Of a DNA stretch of 26,672 nt, positions 7,247 through 14,862 are shown one piece after another (within the stretch, counting starts at the first letter, position 1; every line of letters begins with the position of its first letter). The DNA comes from a virus, in IMG/VR virus record IMGVR_UViG_3300045256_000381, positions 1 to 26,672 of that record, one strand, 5' to 3'. A program made the position numbers and the translations under genes. The notes under the pieces are model-generated. The model saw nothing but the letters and a program-made list of their open reading frames with translations, did not search any database and was not told the DNA's origin.

Positions 7247-7630
7247 CTTCGAACGGAGCGAGAAAGTAAGACAGCCATGTCACATACCGCAGGGCAAGCC
7301 CTGCGGCTTGGATTGATCCAAGAAATGTTCTTGAACCAACCGCATAGAAGAAGTTTGTTGAATCTTATTCAGGGCAAGCCTTGTCGGATCGGTACTCCGA
7401 CCCGACAACCGCAAGCGACTGCGGTTTCCGCCGCCCGTTTTATGACAAACTCTTAAAAAAAAGTTAATGCTATAATACAGTTGGGTAAACATCAATCTAA
7501 ATATTGCCGTCTATCAAATCTGTTTCCGGATTCCAGATTTTCTGGCACGTCGGAAACGGTTCTGTCAAACATGAAACTTGGAATAGTGAGTTGCTGGTTC
7601 TGAGCGAAGCAAAACGTCAGCGGTAGTTAG
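7247..7630. other. 384-base structured intergenic region
   Basis: No gene is supported. Strong hairpins occur one after another: CCGCAGGGC/GCCCTGCGG (7287-7306, 9 bp), CTTGGAT/ATCCAAG (7307-7322), a nested TTGTCGG-TCGG/CCGA-CCGACAA stem (about 7379-7407) and CCGCA/TGCGG (about 7409-7424). After a promoter-like site at 7468 comes GTTTCCG/CGGAAAC around CCAG/CTGG (about 7521-7560). CAGGGCAAGCC occurs twice. No U-run follows the stems, so they are not simple terminators. Non-coding RNA or decayed element ends are both possible. Confidence 0.5.
7468..7476 (+). promoter_or_regulatory. extended -10 promoter-like site
   Basis: TGCTATAAT is a perfect extended -10 element for a sigma70-type polymerase. 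No clear -35 lies at the usual distance, which is tolerated with an extended -10. Transcription would start near 7483 and run into the hairpin at about 7521-7560, with no plus-strand gene downstream. This suggests a short RNA or antisense transcript. Confidence 0.45.
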
Positions 7631-8431
7631 TTAAATGATGGCTGCTAGTTCTCTGATGCTTTGTTGATACCATCTCAGATATTCATCAATTGCCAGAGAT
7701 TTTTTAATACGCATTGGTCGTCGCTCTAGGGTTTTGGACTTATCTTCTAACGGAGACGTAATGCCGTCAACCATACCGGCAATGCAATACAAATAGTCGG
7801 GATCATCGGTAGTCACATACTTGTACAAAAAATAATTAAAGTGCACCTTTGACTTTTCGTAGATATTTTCGCCCCCCATGAACACACCCTGATCCCACTC
7901 CGACCCATATTTCCGCAAAGTCATATACACATCACGGTACTTGTGATAACAAAAAAACTTTCCCTTTACCACATGTTTCCCAATAGGCGATCTGGCTAAG
8001 TAGTTCTGAATGCAGGTGTAACCAGCTGCCGTCAACCTTTGAAAATGCTCCACATCCGGCGTCGGGCTGTCTACAAACGGATAAGCACGCATAATATCCG
8101 TTCGCAACACCTTCAGGGCAAGAATACGTTGTTCAGTAAGTGTGTCCCACAAAGGGAAAAGGATCGAGTGCCAATTCGGATCGTGAGAATATTTATCAAT
8201 CGCCCGCTCGATTCGTTCGAAGGCATCCGTGTCTAATATCATATCGGCATCGAGCGGAACAAGGTAAGGGGTATTGGCAGACTGGAGCATCAAATTCAAA
8301 GCTTTGACTTGTGGCGTGACGTTCCGTACCTCTCGAAACTCAATCTTGTCCCGAAAATGGGATATGGCGGCAAGACAGTCTTTCTCAGTTTCTTCACCAC
8401 ATGTCATTAAACAAAACGTTATTCGTTTCAT
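7631..8431 (-). CDS. family 2-like glycosyltransferase
   Basis: A 266-aa GT-A type transferase. MKRITFCLMTCGEE (1-14) gives the first strand, VKALNLMLQSANTPYLVPLDADMIL (42-66, in part) the donor-binding helix and the DAD metal site (61-63). The second half, with KGKFFCYHKYR and MGGENIYEKS, is not a standard acceptor motif I can name. It is the last gene of a three-gene minus-strand cluster (GT8-like, methyltransferase, this gene), 39 bases after the methyltransferase stop, and has a TGAGGCG ribosome-binding site. Probably acts in the same glycan pathway. Donor unknown. Confidence 0.8.
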   Translation of the reverse strand: MKRITFCLMTCGEETEKDCLAAISHFRDKIEFREVRNVTPQVKALNLMLQSANTPYLVPLDADMILDTDAFERIERAIDKYSHDPNWHSILFPLWDTLTEQRILALKVLRTDIMRAYPFVDSPTPDVEHFQRLTAAGYTCIQNYLARSPIGKHVVKGKFFCYHKYRDVYMTLRKYGSEWDQGVFMGGENIYEKSKVHFNYFLYKYVTTDDPDYLYCIAGMVDGITSPLEDKSKTLERRPMRIKKSLAIDEYLRWYQQSIRELAAII

Positions 8432-8470
8432 GAAAACGCCTCATCAAGCATCTTGGTAATCTTTAATTTT

Positions 8471-9436
8471 CTAGTGGGTAATGCGATAATCTACGAATTC
8501 AATTTCCATATCCTTAATAAAACCCTCCTGGCGATCCGGCGGAATCTGCTGCTGGTCCCACACCAATTTTTTGAATTCTGGAACGAGGAAGAAATCACTC
8601 AAAGGCGTCCGTTGAAACGTCTCTTTAACGATATTAAACTGGTGAAACCAGTAGTGGTAAGCTCGGATAGGGTCGGTCTCCTGCCTCGTGAACATCTGCT
8701 CGTAACCCTTCTCGGCCAACTCTTCCCAAGAGAGGAACAGGTGAATGAAGGCCCTGTTTAAGCCAATTTTGAACAAATGACTGGCATGCTTAGAACACCA
8801 CGGGTGACAACGGACATAAACAACGCCTTTTGGTTTGAGCAAGCTCTTGACGTGATTCATCACGTCAACCGGGTCATAGACGTGATCAATTACGTCATAC
8901 AAGAAGATGCAATCGTAGCTACCCTTCGTCAAAGCCTTCCTGTCTGTAGTGAAGATGACGTTGCTCGGATGCTTATTCCAAACCGGAGACTCTGCAATAT
9001 CGTAACCAGTTGTAGATACGACACCTCGCTTCAGTACCCCCGCTGTAATCCAGCCATCACCACACCCGTAGTCTAGAAAATTTAAACCCTCCAGAGAGCC
9101 AGATAAAGTCATATCAAGCACCGCCGTTGCCCGGTTAATCTGATCCTGATCGTTTGGAACACGCATCAAATGGTTCGGCACGGCAAGCGGCCAACAGTCT
9201 ATGCCAAATAACTCGTCAGCGTGTTTCCGCCGAGCCTCCTTGTGTAGACGCTGTTCCTCAGCCAACCGCTTGTTGTGTTCTTCAGATTCATCTTCAGGTT
9301 TTAACGTCTTAGTTGGTTTTACGGACTGTGTTGCCACTACAGGCTTCGTCGTTGTCGGCTTGCCAAGTTGTTCTTCAATCTTATCGCACGCCCGGCGAAT
9401 GACTTCGAGATATTTTCTTACTGCCTGTTCGTCCAT
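8471..9436 (-). CDS. class I SAM methyltransferase (paralog 2 of 3)
   Basis: A 321-aa protein. The N-terminus (1-75) is charged, helical and partly Thr/Lys-rich, followed by a methyltransferase core: NFLDYGCGDGW (119-129) is motif I, GYDIAE (144-149) ends strand 2, and YDCIFLYDVIDH (174-185) is motif IV-like. It shares WPLAV (82-86), the HPWCSKHASHLF block (211-222), LNRAFIH and a C-terminal EFVDYRI with the genes at 3046 and 10260. The start codon follows directly on the stop of the upstream gene (TAAATG), so translation is coupled to the GT8-like protein. The likely role is methylating the sugar that enzyme adds. This is inference. Confidence 0.85.
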   Translation of the reverse strand: MDEQAVRKYLEVIRRACDKIEEQLGKPTTTKPVVATQSVKPTKTLKPEDESEEHNKRLAEEQRLHKEARRKHADELFGIDCWPLAVPNHLMRVPNDQDQINRATAVLDMTLSGSLEGLNFLDYGCGDGWITAGVLKRGVVSTTGYDIAESPVWNKHPSNVIFTTDRKALTKGSYDCIFLYDVIDHVYDPVDVMNHVKSLLKPKGVVYVRCHPWCSKHASHLFKIGLNRAFIHLFLSWEELAEKGYEQMFTRQETDPIRAYHYWFHQFNIVKETFQRTPLSDFFLVPEFKKLVWDQQQIPPDRQEGFIKDMEIEFVDYRITH

Positions 9437-10240
9437 TTAAACTCCTAAGTTTTTAGCCACCAACTGTTGATAGAGTCCCCAAGCCCGGTGATTGGGCAAA
9501 CGGTTGGACTGAGTAAAGTGAATGCCACCCTCTTTCCCAGTCGGTTTCTGCTGGAAGTCACGAGCCAATATTTCTACGATTAAATTTTTATCGATCCGCA
9601 CACTCGGACTTTGACTCAAGGCATACATCAACAAGCCTTGCTCATCGGCCTGAGAAATGTTCGTAAACCTGCCGTTATGTTCCCAGGCATTGCGGATCGC
9701 CCGTCCGAAGTCGTAACCAGGGTAGAAACCCATCAGACCACTGTTTAGGTACGGCTCACTTTTTGGGAACAGGTGGTCGTACCGACCGTAAAATCGAATC
9801 GGTTCTTCGAGAATTAACACCTTATCTTTCGACGCCAGGAAGTCTTGAATCGGCTTAAGTTTCTGCAGTAAAACGATGTCATTGTCCATGACGATCTCGT
9901 GTGTATCCATACGCATCCGAGCCGGGCACGCTTTCCACAGTGTTCCGCCGCAACGGTTGCCGTTCCACTCGAATGAACCGTCATCACGCTGAGGGCTACG
10001 ACACTCCTCTTCAATAGGACAGGTTTGCCAGTCCTGTTTAAAGAAGTGAATGGGCTTATCTTTTACTCCTTGTTTAAGGAGTTCCAAATTTTCCGTGGGG
10101 ATATTATTATAACAAATCATCCAGTCGAATGTGTCCACGCCGAACGCCTTCAGTGTCATTCGGACGGACTCGATCAGAATGTGGACCCCTTGAGGCAAGG
10201 TCGGTCCGATTGTCCAGCGGAACAGCGGTTTTGCGATCAT
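9437..10240 (-). CDS. GT8-like glycosyltransferase
   Basis: A 267-aa protein. HEIVMDNDIVLL (114-125) has the DND metal site in the hydrophobic setting typical of GT8 and related retaining enzymes, and YLNSGLMGF (164-172) is the matching NSG motif that shapes the active site. Five cysteines lie between 74 and 105 in the stretch before it. The late HFTQSN may supply the third metal ligand. It is first in a three-gene cluster and coupled to the methyltransferase by stop-start contact. The ATG has no clear ribosome-binding site and is separated by only 19 bases from the divergent plus-strand gene. Substrate unknown. Confidence 0.8.
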   Translation of the reverse strand: MIAKPLFRWTIGPTLPQGVHILIESVRMTLKAFGVDTFDWMICYNNIPTENLELLKQGVKDKPIHFFKQDWQTCPIEEECRSPQRDDGSFEWNGNRCGGTLWKACPARMRMDTHEIVMDNDIVLLQKLKPIQDFLASKDKVLILEEPIRFYGRYDHLFPKSEPYLNSGLMGFYPGYDFGRAIRNAWEHNGRFTNISQADEQGLLMYALSQSPSVRIDKNLIVEILARDFQQKPTGKEGGIHFTQSNRLPNHRAWGLYQQLVAKNLGV

Positions 10241-10259
10241 ATTATAATAGAGAGAGAGA
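10241..10259. promoter_or_regulatory. 19-base divergent intergenic region with palindromic -10 box
   Basis: ATTATAAT (10241-10248) is its own reverse complement. For the plus gene, TATAAT lies 11 bases before the ATG, leaving room for only a few bases of leader, and the purine run AGAGAGAGA may act as ribosome-binding site. For the minus gene the box touches the start codon, so its promoter is probably elsewhere or the box serves one direction only. Confidence 0.35.
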
Positions 10260-11261
10260 ATGCACCAAAATCAATGGGACGAGTTGGTAAAATACGGACA
10301 ACAGCTTGAATTTAACCTGAATCGGCTCAATGAAACCAAAGACGAGATTGTCAAAGTACAAGCGATCCTCCAGTTCATTATACAGACCAGAAATGATGAC
10401 CTACGGGTAGCCGTTAGCCGACTGGCAGACAGGTTTACCCTTCTGGAACAACAACTCATCAAACACGGGCTGCCGAAAATCGACTATTACGACCATGAAT
10501 TCACCAGTATCAGAAAACTCGTCGAGAGTACAGACTGGCCACTTGCCGTCGAGAAAATAGTCCGAGACGAGAACTATGAGAAGGCAAAAGCGGCGAGCAT
10601 TCTTGACATGATTGTGATCGAAAGTGTGGCCGGAAAGCGTGTTCTGGACTTTGGGTGTGGCGAAGGTTATCTCACATCGGCTATTGCCGCTAGGGGGGCA
10701 ACATTGGCCGTTGGGTACGACCCGGCTGGCAAGAACGAGCGATTTCAAAACAAACTTTTAACTAAAGACAAGATCATCGTCGCCAACAACGTCCCGTATG
10801 ATTTCATCATCGTGTACGACGTATTGGATCATTGCGAAGACCCGATTGGCGAACTGAAATTCATTGAAGAAGTAGCATCCATACAGACGAAGGTGATCGT
10901 TCGTAACCACCCATTCTGTGCTCGTCACGGCAAGCACCTGTTCACAACGCTCAACAAGGCGTTCTTACATATGATCTTCGACGAGATGGAGTTGGTACGG
11001 CTGTGTGGCACCGCCGGGCTGCCGACGAAATTGATTCTGCGTCCCGTGTCCGAGTACCGGGCGTGGCTCGCTAACACCAAGTTTAGCGTCGAGATGGAGA
11101 CGCCGGTCACGACGCCCGTCGAGCCATTCTTTCTGAACCCAGAAAACTACATGGTCCGAGACAAGTTAATCGGGAAGTATATGGGCGAAGACCCTACACG
11201 CCACATGCAGATCGACTTCATGGACTACATATTGAAGAAAAATAATCAATTTGTCATATGA
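10260..11261 (+). CDS. class I SAM methyltransferase (paralog 3 of 3)
   Basis: A 333-aa protein with a longer N-terminal helical region (1-75, likely coiled coil) than its paralogs, then the methyltransferase core: KRVLDFGCGEGY (126-137) is motif I, VGYDPAG (151-157) ends strand 2, and YDFIIVYDVLDH (180-191) is motif IV-like. WPLAV (93-97), the NHPFCARHGKHLF block (216-228), LNKAFLH and the C-terminal QIDFMDYILKK are shared with the genes at 3046 and 8471. The three are clearly one family, duplicated and spread over both strands. It overlaps the convergent gene at 11254 by 8 bases. Acceptor unknown; a sugar is likely from context. Confidence 0.85.
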   Translation: MHQNQWDELVKYGQQLEFNLNRLNETKDEIVKVQAILQFIIQTRNDDLRVAVSRLADRFTLLEQQLIKHGLPKIDYYDHEFTSIRKLVESTDWPLAVEKIVRDENYEKAKAASILDMIVIESVAGKRVLDFGCGEGYLTSAIAARGATLAVGYDPAGKNERFQNKLLTKDKIIVANNVPYDFIIVYDVLDHCEDPIGELKFIEEVASIQTKVIVRNHPFCARHGKHLFTTLNKAFLHMIFDEMELVRLCGTAGLPTKLILRPVSEYRAWLANTKFSVEMETPVTTPVEPFFLNPENYMVRDKLIGKYMGEDPTRHMQIDFMDYILKKNNQFVI

Positions 11262-12042
11262 TAACTTTTCGCCCCCTCATACCCTCTATGATATCTCGCA
11301 GTTTGGGAATGTTGGGCAAAAATTTGTCCCGAGAGGGCATATCGAAAAACTTCTTAAAATCTGCGGTAACGTATTTGTGAACCTTGTACTCGGCTGACAA
11401 ATTGTATTTGGCACAAACTTTATTGGCCTCTTTAATTGAAAACTCGTAAGTCAGGTTGTTTCGATAATAGTTGTCGCCGTGGAAGCATGCCCTGGTGTGA
11501 ACGGCAGGCGTTTCGTCAATAATACCGATCTTATCCGTCGGGTTTCCTAAAATCATGTTCCATATGAACTCGATACCCCAATGTGACTCATTCTCGGTAA
11601 AGGTGTGTTTAACCGCCTGGAGACACACCCGTGAAAAAATCGGACACATGATCTCCACCCAATTCGTAAAACGCACCCTGGAGAACGGGACGGCCGCACT
11701 GATGGGAATAGAGATAAAGCCAATGATGCCGGGCTGACCCAACATCAGGTCAAACTCCTTGAACGAATTGAACATCTTGCTGACGCCATCAGCGTCAAGA
11801 TAAATGTCATCGTCCGGCACCCAAATGTTCTGATAATTATTGAACAAATCAGGGTTTGCTTCAAGAGCTTGTAACAAAATCTTATATTTAGTACCCTTAA
11901 AAGTGGAATAGAACTGTCCGTCCTTCTCGTACCGTCCGGTCACGTCGCCGTAGTAGTTAATGTACACATCAAAGTCTGAACAGTACAGCCAGTGTTGATG
12001 CAAGGAGGTATCGCCCGCCGCTACGAAAACGAGGTTTTTCAT
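11254..12042 (-). CDS. DUF707-like putative glycosyltransferase
   Basis: A 262-aa protein. YQNIWVPDDDIYLDADGV (70-87) contains an acidic PDDD/DAD cluster after a strand, as in GT-A metal sites, and HWGIEFIWNMILG (154-166) resembles the GWG-type motif of the DUF707 group, whose members are thought to be glycosyltransferases. The family call is tentative. Its start overlaps the stop of the upstream sulfotransferase-like gene (ATGA), with AGGA about 8 bases before, so the two are coupled. The C-terminus is basic (GMRGRKVII) and overlaps the convergent methyltransferase gene by 8 bases. Confidence 0.65.
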   Translation of the reverse strand: MKNLVFVAAGDTSLHQHWLYCSDFDVYINYYGDVTGRYEKDGQFYSTFKGTKYKILLQALEANPDLFNNYQNIWVPDDDIYLDADGVSKMFNSFKEFDLMLGQPGIIGFISIPISAAVPFSRVRFTNWVEIMCPIFSRVCLQAVKHTFTENESHWGIEFIWNMILGNPTDKIGIIDETPAVHTRACFHGDNYYRNNLTYEFSIKEANKVCAKYNLSAEYKVHKYVTADFKKFFDMPSRDKFLPNIPKLRDIIEGMRGRKVII

Positions 12043-12773
12043 AATTTATATCCTAATTCCTTTGCGTAAACTTCAAGCTCGGACCGCACATGTCGTGAGG
12101 ACAGGTCGTCCGGCGAAAACTGCGGGCAGTTCTTCTTATAAAAAGTATTCTCATCTTTGGGTATTTCGGGAGCAGGACAGCCAATGAACTCACCAAGCTT
12201 TTCCGCTGCGTCCTCGATCTTCAAAAAAAAGTGATTGCGATTCTTAAGCTTGTCTTGAATCATCCTATTCCATAGGATGTAATACATCGCACCCCGTTCG
12301 ACCTGAAGAAGGGCAGGGTTCATTAGCTCGGGAAAAATGACATAAATGAAGTTCTCGTACCGGCGTGTGATCTTGTTCCAGGGACATGGCATATGATAAC
12401 TAAAGTAATTCAGGTAGTAACAAAAAGATTGAATTACTGCTATTGGGTGGCGAACCACGTGAACTATCTGCGTGTTTTTCAAGCAGTCATGTTGCAAGTA
12501 GGGGGCTGCAAGATAACTCGATTCGGCCCGCAACTGACTAGCGTCAACGTAAGCCTTTAACCTAGTAATGGTTCCGTCAGGGTATACCCTCATCTGGGAG
12601 GCATCACTCAGGGTCACTGGCTCGGTGCCGTTAAGTCTACTCAGAGCGGCTGTCAGTCCCTTATAATCAAAAATCGCTTCATGTCCACAGGGAATTCCGG
12701 CTGCCGAAAGATATTTTGCACAGTAAACTGTTCCGCACCGACCTGTGCCTGTGATAAGATAATCTAACTTCAT
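12039..12773 (-). CDS. sulfotransferase-like protein (PAPS-dependent type)
   Basis: A 244-aa protein with both hallmarks of the PAPS sulfotransferase fold. GTGRCGT (9-15), right after the first strand, is the 5'-phosphosulfate loop. VHVVRHPIAVIQSF (104-117) holds the Arg and Ser that bind the 3'-phosphate. The middle contains a Trp/Tyr-rich segment (117-165) likely to form the acceptor pocket. Such enzymes move sulfate from PAPS to sugar or protein hydroxyls. It starts the two-gene cluster with the DUF707-like gene. No strong ribosome-binding site is seen, but the start fits the fold. A GATAAATA box lies about 95 bases upstream. Sulfation of the phage-directed glycan is inferred. Confidence 0.8.
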   Translation of the reverse strand: MKLDYLITGTGRCGTVYCAKYLSAAGIPCGHEAIFDYKGLTAALSRLNGTEPVTLSDASQMRVYPDGTITRLKAYVDASQLRAESSYLAAPYLQHDCLKNTQIVHVVRHPIAVIQSFCYYLNYFSYHMPCPWNKITRRYENFIYVIFPELMNPALLQVERGAMYYILWNRMIQDKLKNRNHFFLKIEDAAEKLGEFIGCPAPEIPKDENTFYKKNCPQFSPDDLSSRHVRSELEVYAKELGYKL

Positions 12774-12868
12774 GAACTAAAATAATGACACTGACGTGAT
12801 TATTGATGACCCACACAAAAATAAGTTAACTAACCGTCATTGTTAAATCTAGTCAGACGTATACAGCC

Positions 12869-12876
12869 TATTTATC
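12869..12876 (-). promoter_or_regulatory. T4-type late promoter-like box (GATAAATA)
   Basis: On the minus strand GATAAATA matches the NATAAATA motif, 95 bases upstream of the sulfotransferase-like gene in a 174-base intergenic gap. The same eight bases precede the portal gene. Weak evidence alone. Confidence 0.3.
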
Positions 12877-12947
12877 TTAGGGTGATAATGAATATAAAAA
12901 TATATGTATTACAGGGCGAAAATTATCGCAATAATCACCAGTGAGTC

Positions 12948-13700
12948 ATGATAGCAACATTCATCATCCCATTCCCGTCGGCCAGAATTGACAACGTACT
13001 CCAAACGGTTAGATTTTTGAGCCGCAACCACCCAGAAGTGTGCCGGGAATCAGAAATCATCTTCTCCTGTCAGGACCGTTGTGGGAACATCCCGAATACG
13101 TTCAAAAAGGATCGCCTCATTAACTTAGAAACGGATTGTATGAGGAAATCTAAGATGATGAACGAGGCTGCAAAGGTGTCCACATCCGAATTGCTCATTT
13201 TTCTCGACAGTGACCGAGTATTACCAGTCGGATACTTCGATAAAGTAATACGGAACTACCAGCCAGGTACAGCCGTTTCAACCAAAAACATGTGGCGGCT
13301 AACCGAGCCAGTGTCAGACGAACAGATTGCAGCCGGTACATTCACCTACGAAATTGATAACAAAGATACGACCAACAAGACGTGGACTCGCACTATGTTC
13401 GCCGGGAACTGTGCCGTAAGTAAAGCCGATTTTTGGCGGGTTGGCGGGTGTGACGAATCATACCACGGATATGGGTTTGAGGATCACGACATGACTCGCA
13501 CCCTGGAAACTGGCGGGGTGCGGTTCGTTTGGTACGAGGACATCGAGCTTCACCTGTGGCACCCGCGTTTAACTTACGGTAAAGGCGATCAAAAAAGGAT
13601 GTTCATAATGAATGGAATTCGCTACTGTCAGAAATGGAACTTGCCGGTACCGCCGGAGCTTCAGGCGGAAATTGGAAATTATACAAAGAGGATGATCTAA
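12948..13700 (+). CDS. GT2 glycosyltransferase with galactosyltransferase-like C-terminal region
   Basis: A 250-aa protein. MIATFIIPFPS (1-11) is the first strand, LLIFLDSDRVLP (82-93) carries the DSD metal site, and MFAGNCAVSKADF (150-162) with GGCDESYHGYGFEDHD (166-181) is the C-terminal acceptor region of the galactosyltransferase (Glyco_transf_7C-like) type. HLWHPR supplies the late histidine. The order of motifs matches the gene at 5128-6039. AGTGAG lies just before the ATG. The stop shares a base with the next gene's start, so the two glycosyltransferases are coupled and probably act in sequence. Confidence 0.9.
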   Translation: MIATFIIPFPSARIDNVLQTVRFLSRNHPEVCRESEIIFSCQDRCGNIPNTFKKDRLINLETDCMRKSKMMNEAAKVSTSELLIFLDSDRVLPVGYFDKVIRNYQPGTAVSTKNMWRLTEPVSDEQIAAGTFTYEIDNKDTTNKTWTRTMFAGNCAVSKADFWRVGGCDESYHGYGFEDHDMTRTLETGGVRFVWYEDIELHLWHPRLTYGKGDQKRMFIMNGIRYCQKWNLPVPPELQAEIGNYTKRMI

Positions 13701-14629
13701 TGGAATGCGTCGTTTATCATTGGTGGGAAGAAGAGTACGACGCCAAACTAGCAGATAATTTGCGAACGCCGTTAATCCACTCGATTGCCAGCCTCCGGGC
13801 CGTTGATAAAACGATCCCCATTTACGTCCTCGATGGCAGTAAGAGTCCACTAAACTGGCATTATTGGTCGAGCAGCCTCCGCTTCAAAACGATTACGATC
13901 AGTTTTACTTATGAAGAAAAGTACGCAGACAAGGCGGGGTACAAGAACCTATCACGGATCGAGGACATATGGAGGTGTGAGTTTCTTGAGCAAAAAATAA
14001 TTTATTGTGACGCTGACGTGTTTTGGATCAGGAGTCCCCGCCCGACGGCTTTCGACGGTCAGAAGTTCGCTTTCAACAAGTACAACAGCGGATTCTTTTA
14101 TTATGACAAAACATCCCCGTTAGTTAAAGACTTCCATGACATTTGGCACGCTTATATCATCACGGCGTTAAACGATGAGAACTTTCGCATATTAAGTCGC
14201 CAATACACAGACTATCGTGAGTGGTACTTTGTGTTAGACGAGACGGTGTTAACATACATGGCGTTCAAGCTGCCGCAGTTCTTTGACATCATTGACACTA
14301 ATGAACATTGCACACTAAGCATGGCGGCACAGCGGATGCCGTCCTCTGACAAGATCAAAATGTTTCACACGCATGGTATACTGGTTAAAGATGTGTTCAC
14401 GCATAACGAACACGCTCGTGGGCTGACTCCTCTGTTGATTAAAGAATGTTGGGACTCGCTACAGGGCATCGGGGAGGAAAAAATGAAATTGTTGTATAGG
14501 CAGCAATACCTGGACAAGTACCTGCCACACCAACGATCTCTGTTCGACCCGGAATTCGCTAAAGCTCTACGGGAAAGTCAAAATGAAAAGGGCTTGTGCC
14601 GGTTGACACAAGCCCTAAATATTACTTAA
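13700..14629 (+). CDS. nucleotide-sugar transferase-like protein
   Basis: I choose the ATG at 13700, which overlaps the previous stop (TAATG) and has AGAGGA 6 bases upstream. An in-frame start 66 bases earlier lies inside the previous gene and would add 22 unrelated residues. The 309-aa product shows IYVLDGSKS (41-49), RIEDIWRCEFLEQKIIYCDADVFWI (86-110, in part) with the DAD metal site, and YNSGFFYYD (128-136), a pattern like GT8/GT77-type enzymes where NSG follows DxD. The late HTHGILVKDVF may be the third metal ligand. It is coupled to the preceding GT2 enzyme. Its last codons lie within a terminator hairpin. Confidence 0.75.
   Translation: MECVVYHWWEEEYDAKLADNLRTPLIHSIASLRAVDKTIPIYVLDGSKSPLNWHYWSSSLRFKTITISFTYEEKYADKAGYKNLSRIEDIWRCEFLEQKIIYCDADVFWIRSPRPTAFDGQKFAFNKYNSGFFYYDKTSPLVKDFHDIWHAYIITALNDENFRILSRQYTDYREWYFVLDETVLTYMAFKLPQFFDIIDTNEHCTLSMAAQRMPSSDKIKMFHTHGILVKDVFTHNEHARGLTPLLIKECWDSLQGIGEEKMKLLYRQQYLDKYLPHQRSLFDPEFAKALRESQNEKGLCRLTQALNIT
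14586..14616. terminator. hairpin between convergent genes
   Basis: A perfect 10-bp stem AGGGCTTGTG/CACAAGCCCT (14589-14598 and 14607-14616) has an 8-base loop. On the minus strand it is followed by TTTTCATTTT, so it best fits the end of the release-factor/intron transcript. It lies inside the last codons of the plus-strand gene, where it is followed only by AAATATT. Confidence 0.7.
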
Positions 14630-14862
14630 GAAGGTCTAACTCGCCCTTCATGATTGCCTTAATGTTAGTCACTTTCTTGTTAGTCCTGTGATCCGTTACT
14701 CGGCTTTCCATGAAATTGTAAGTTCTAACTTTCTGTCCACGGCTGCCATCACCGAGAATTTTGCGTCGGAACTCGGAGTATTCCTTATCGGCGGCAGCCT
14801 TTCGTTTATCCTGCACACGGGCTGTCATAATTCTTATGGCATCCCTCTTGTTTGAGTGTTGG
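14622..14862 (-). CDS. RF1-type peptide chain release factor, 3' exon only
   Basis: Seventy-nine codons match the end of bacterial release factor 1. QHSNKRDAI aligns with the conserved (RS)QHKNK region, KILGDGSRGQKVRTYNF with the LLGSGDRSDRNRTYNF stretch, and ESRVTDHR with the invariant GRVTDHR, ending in MKGELDLL. RF1 recognises UAA and UAG and releases the peptide with a GGQ loop, which would lie upstream. The first base (C) would complete a codon split by the intron; with AG or TC before it the joint reads S-Q-H as in RF1. No GGQ-bearing 5' exon occurs anywhere in the window, so as seen this is a fragment. It also ends about 20 residues earlier than E. coli RF1. Confidence 0.8.

Noticed and set aside
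14622-14862. Stop-codon recoding (TGA read as an amino acid), suggested by a phage RF1 fragment and an in-frame TGA at 17084
   Set aside because: TGA ends many clear genes here (5128, 7223, 11254, 11261, 12039, 19837, 23132), several at compact gene junctions; TAG ends the gene at 8471. The TGA at 17084 is in a decayed gene.
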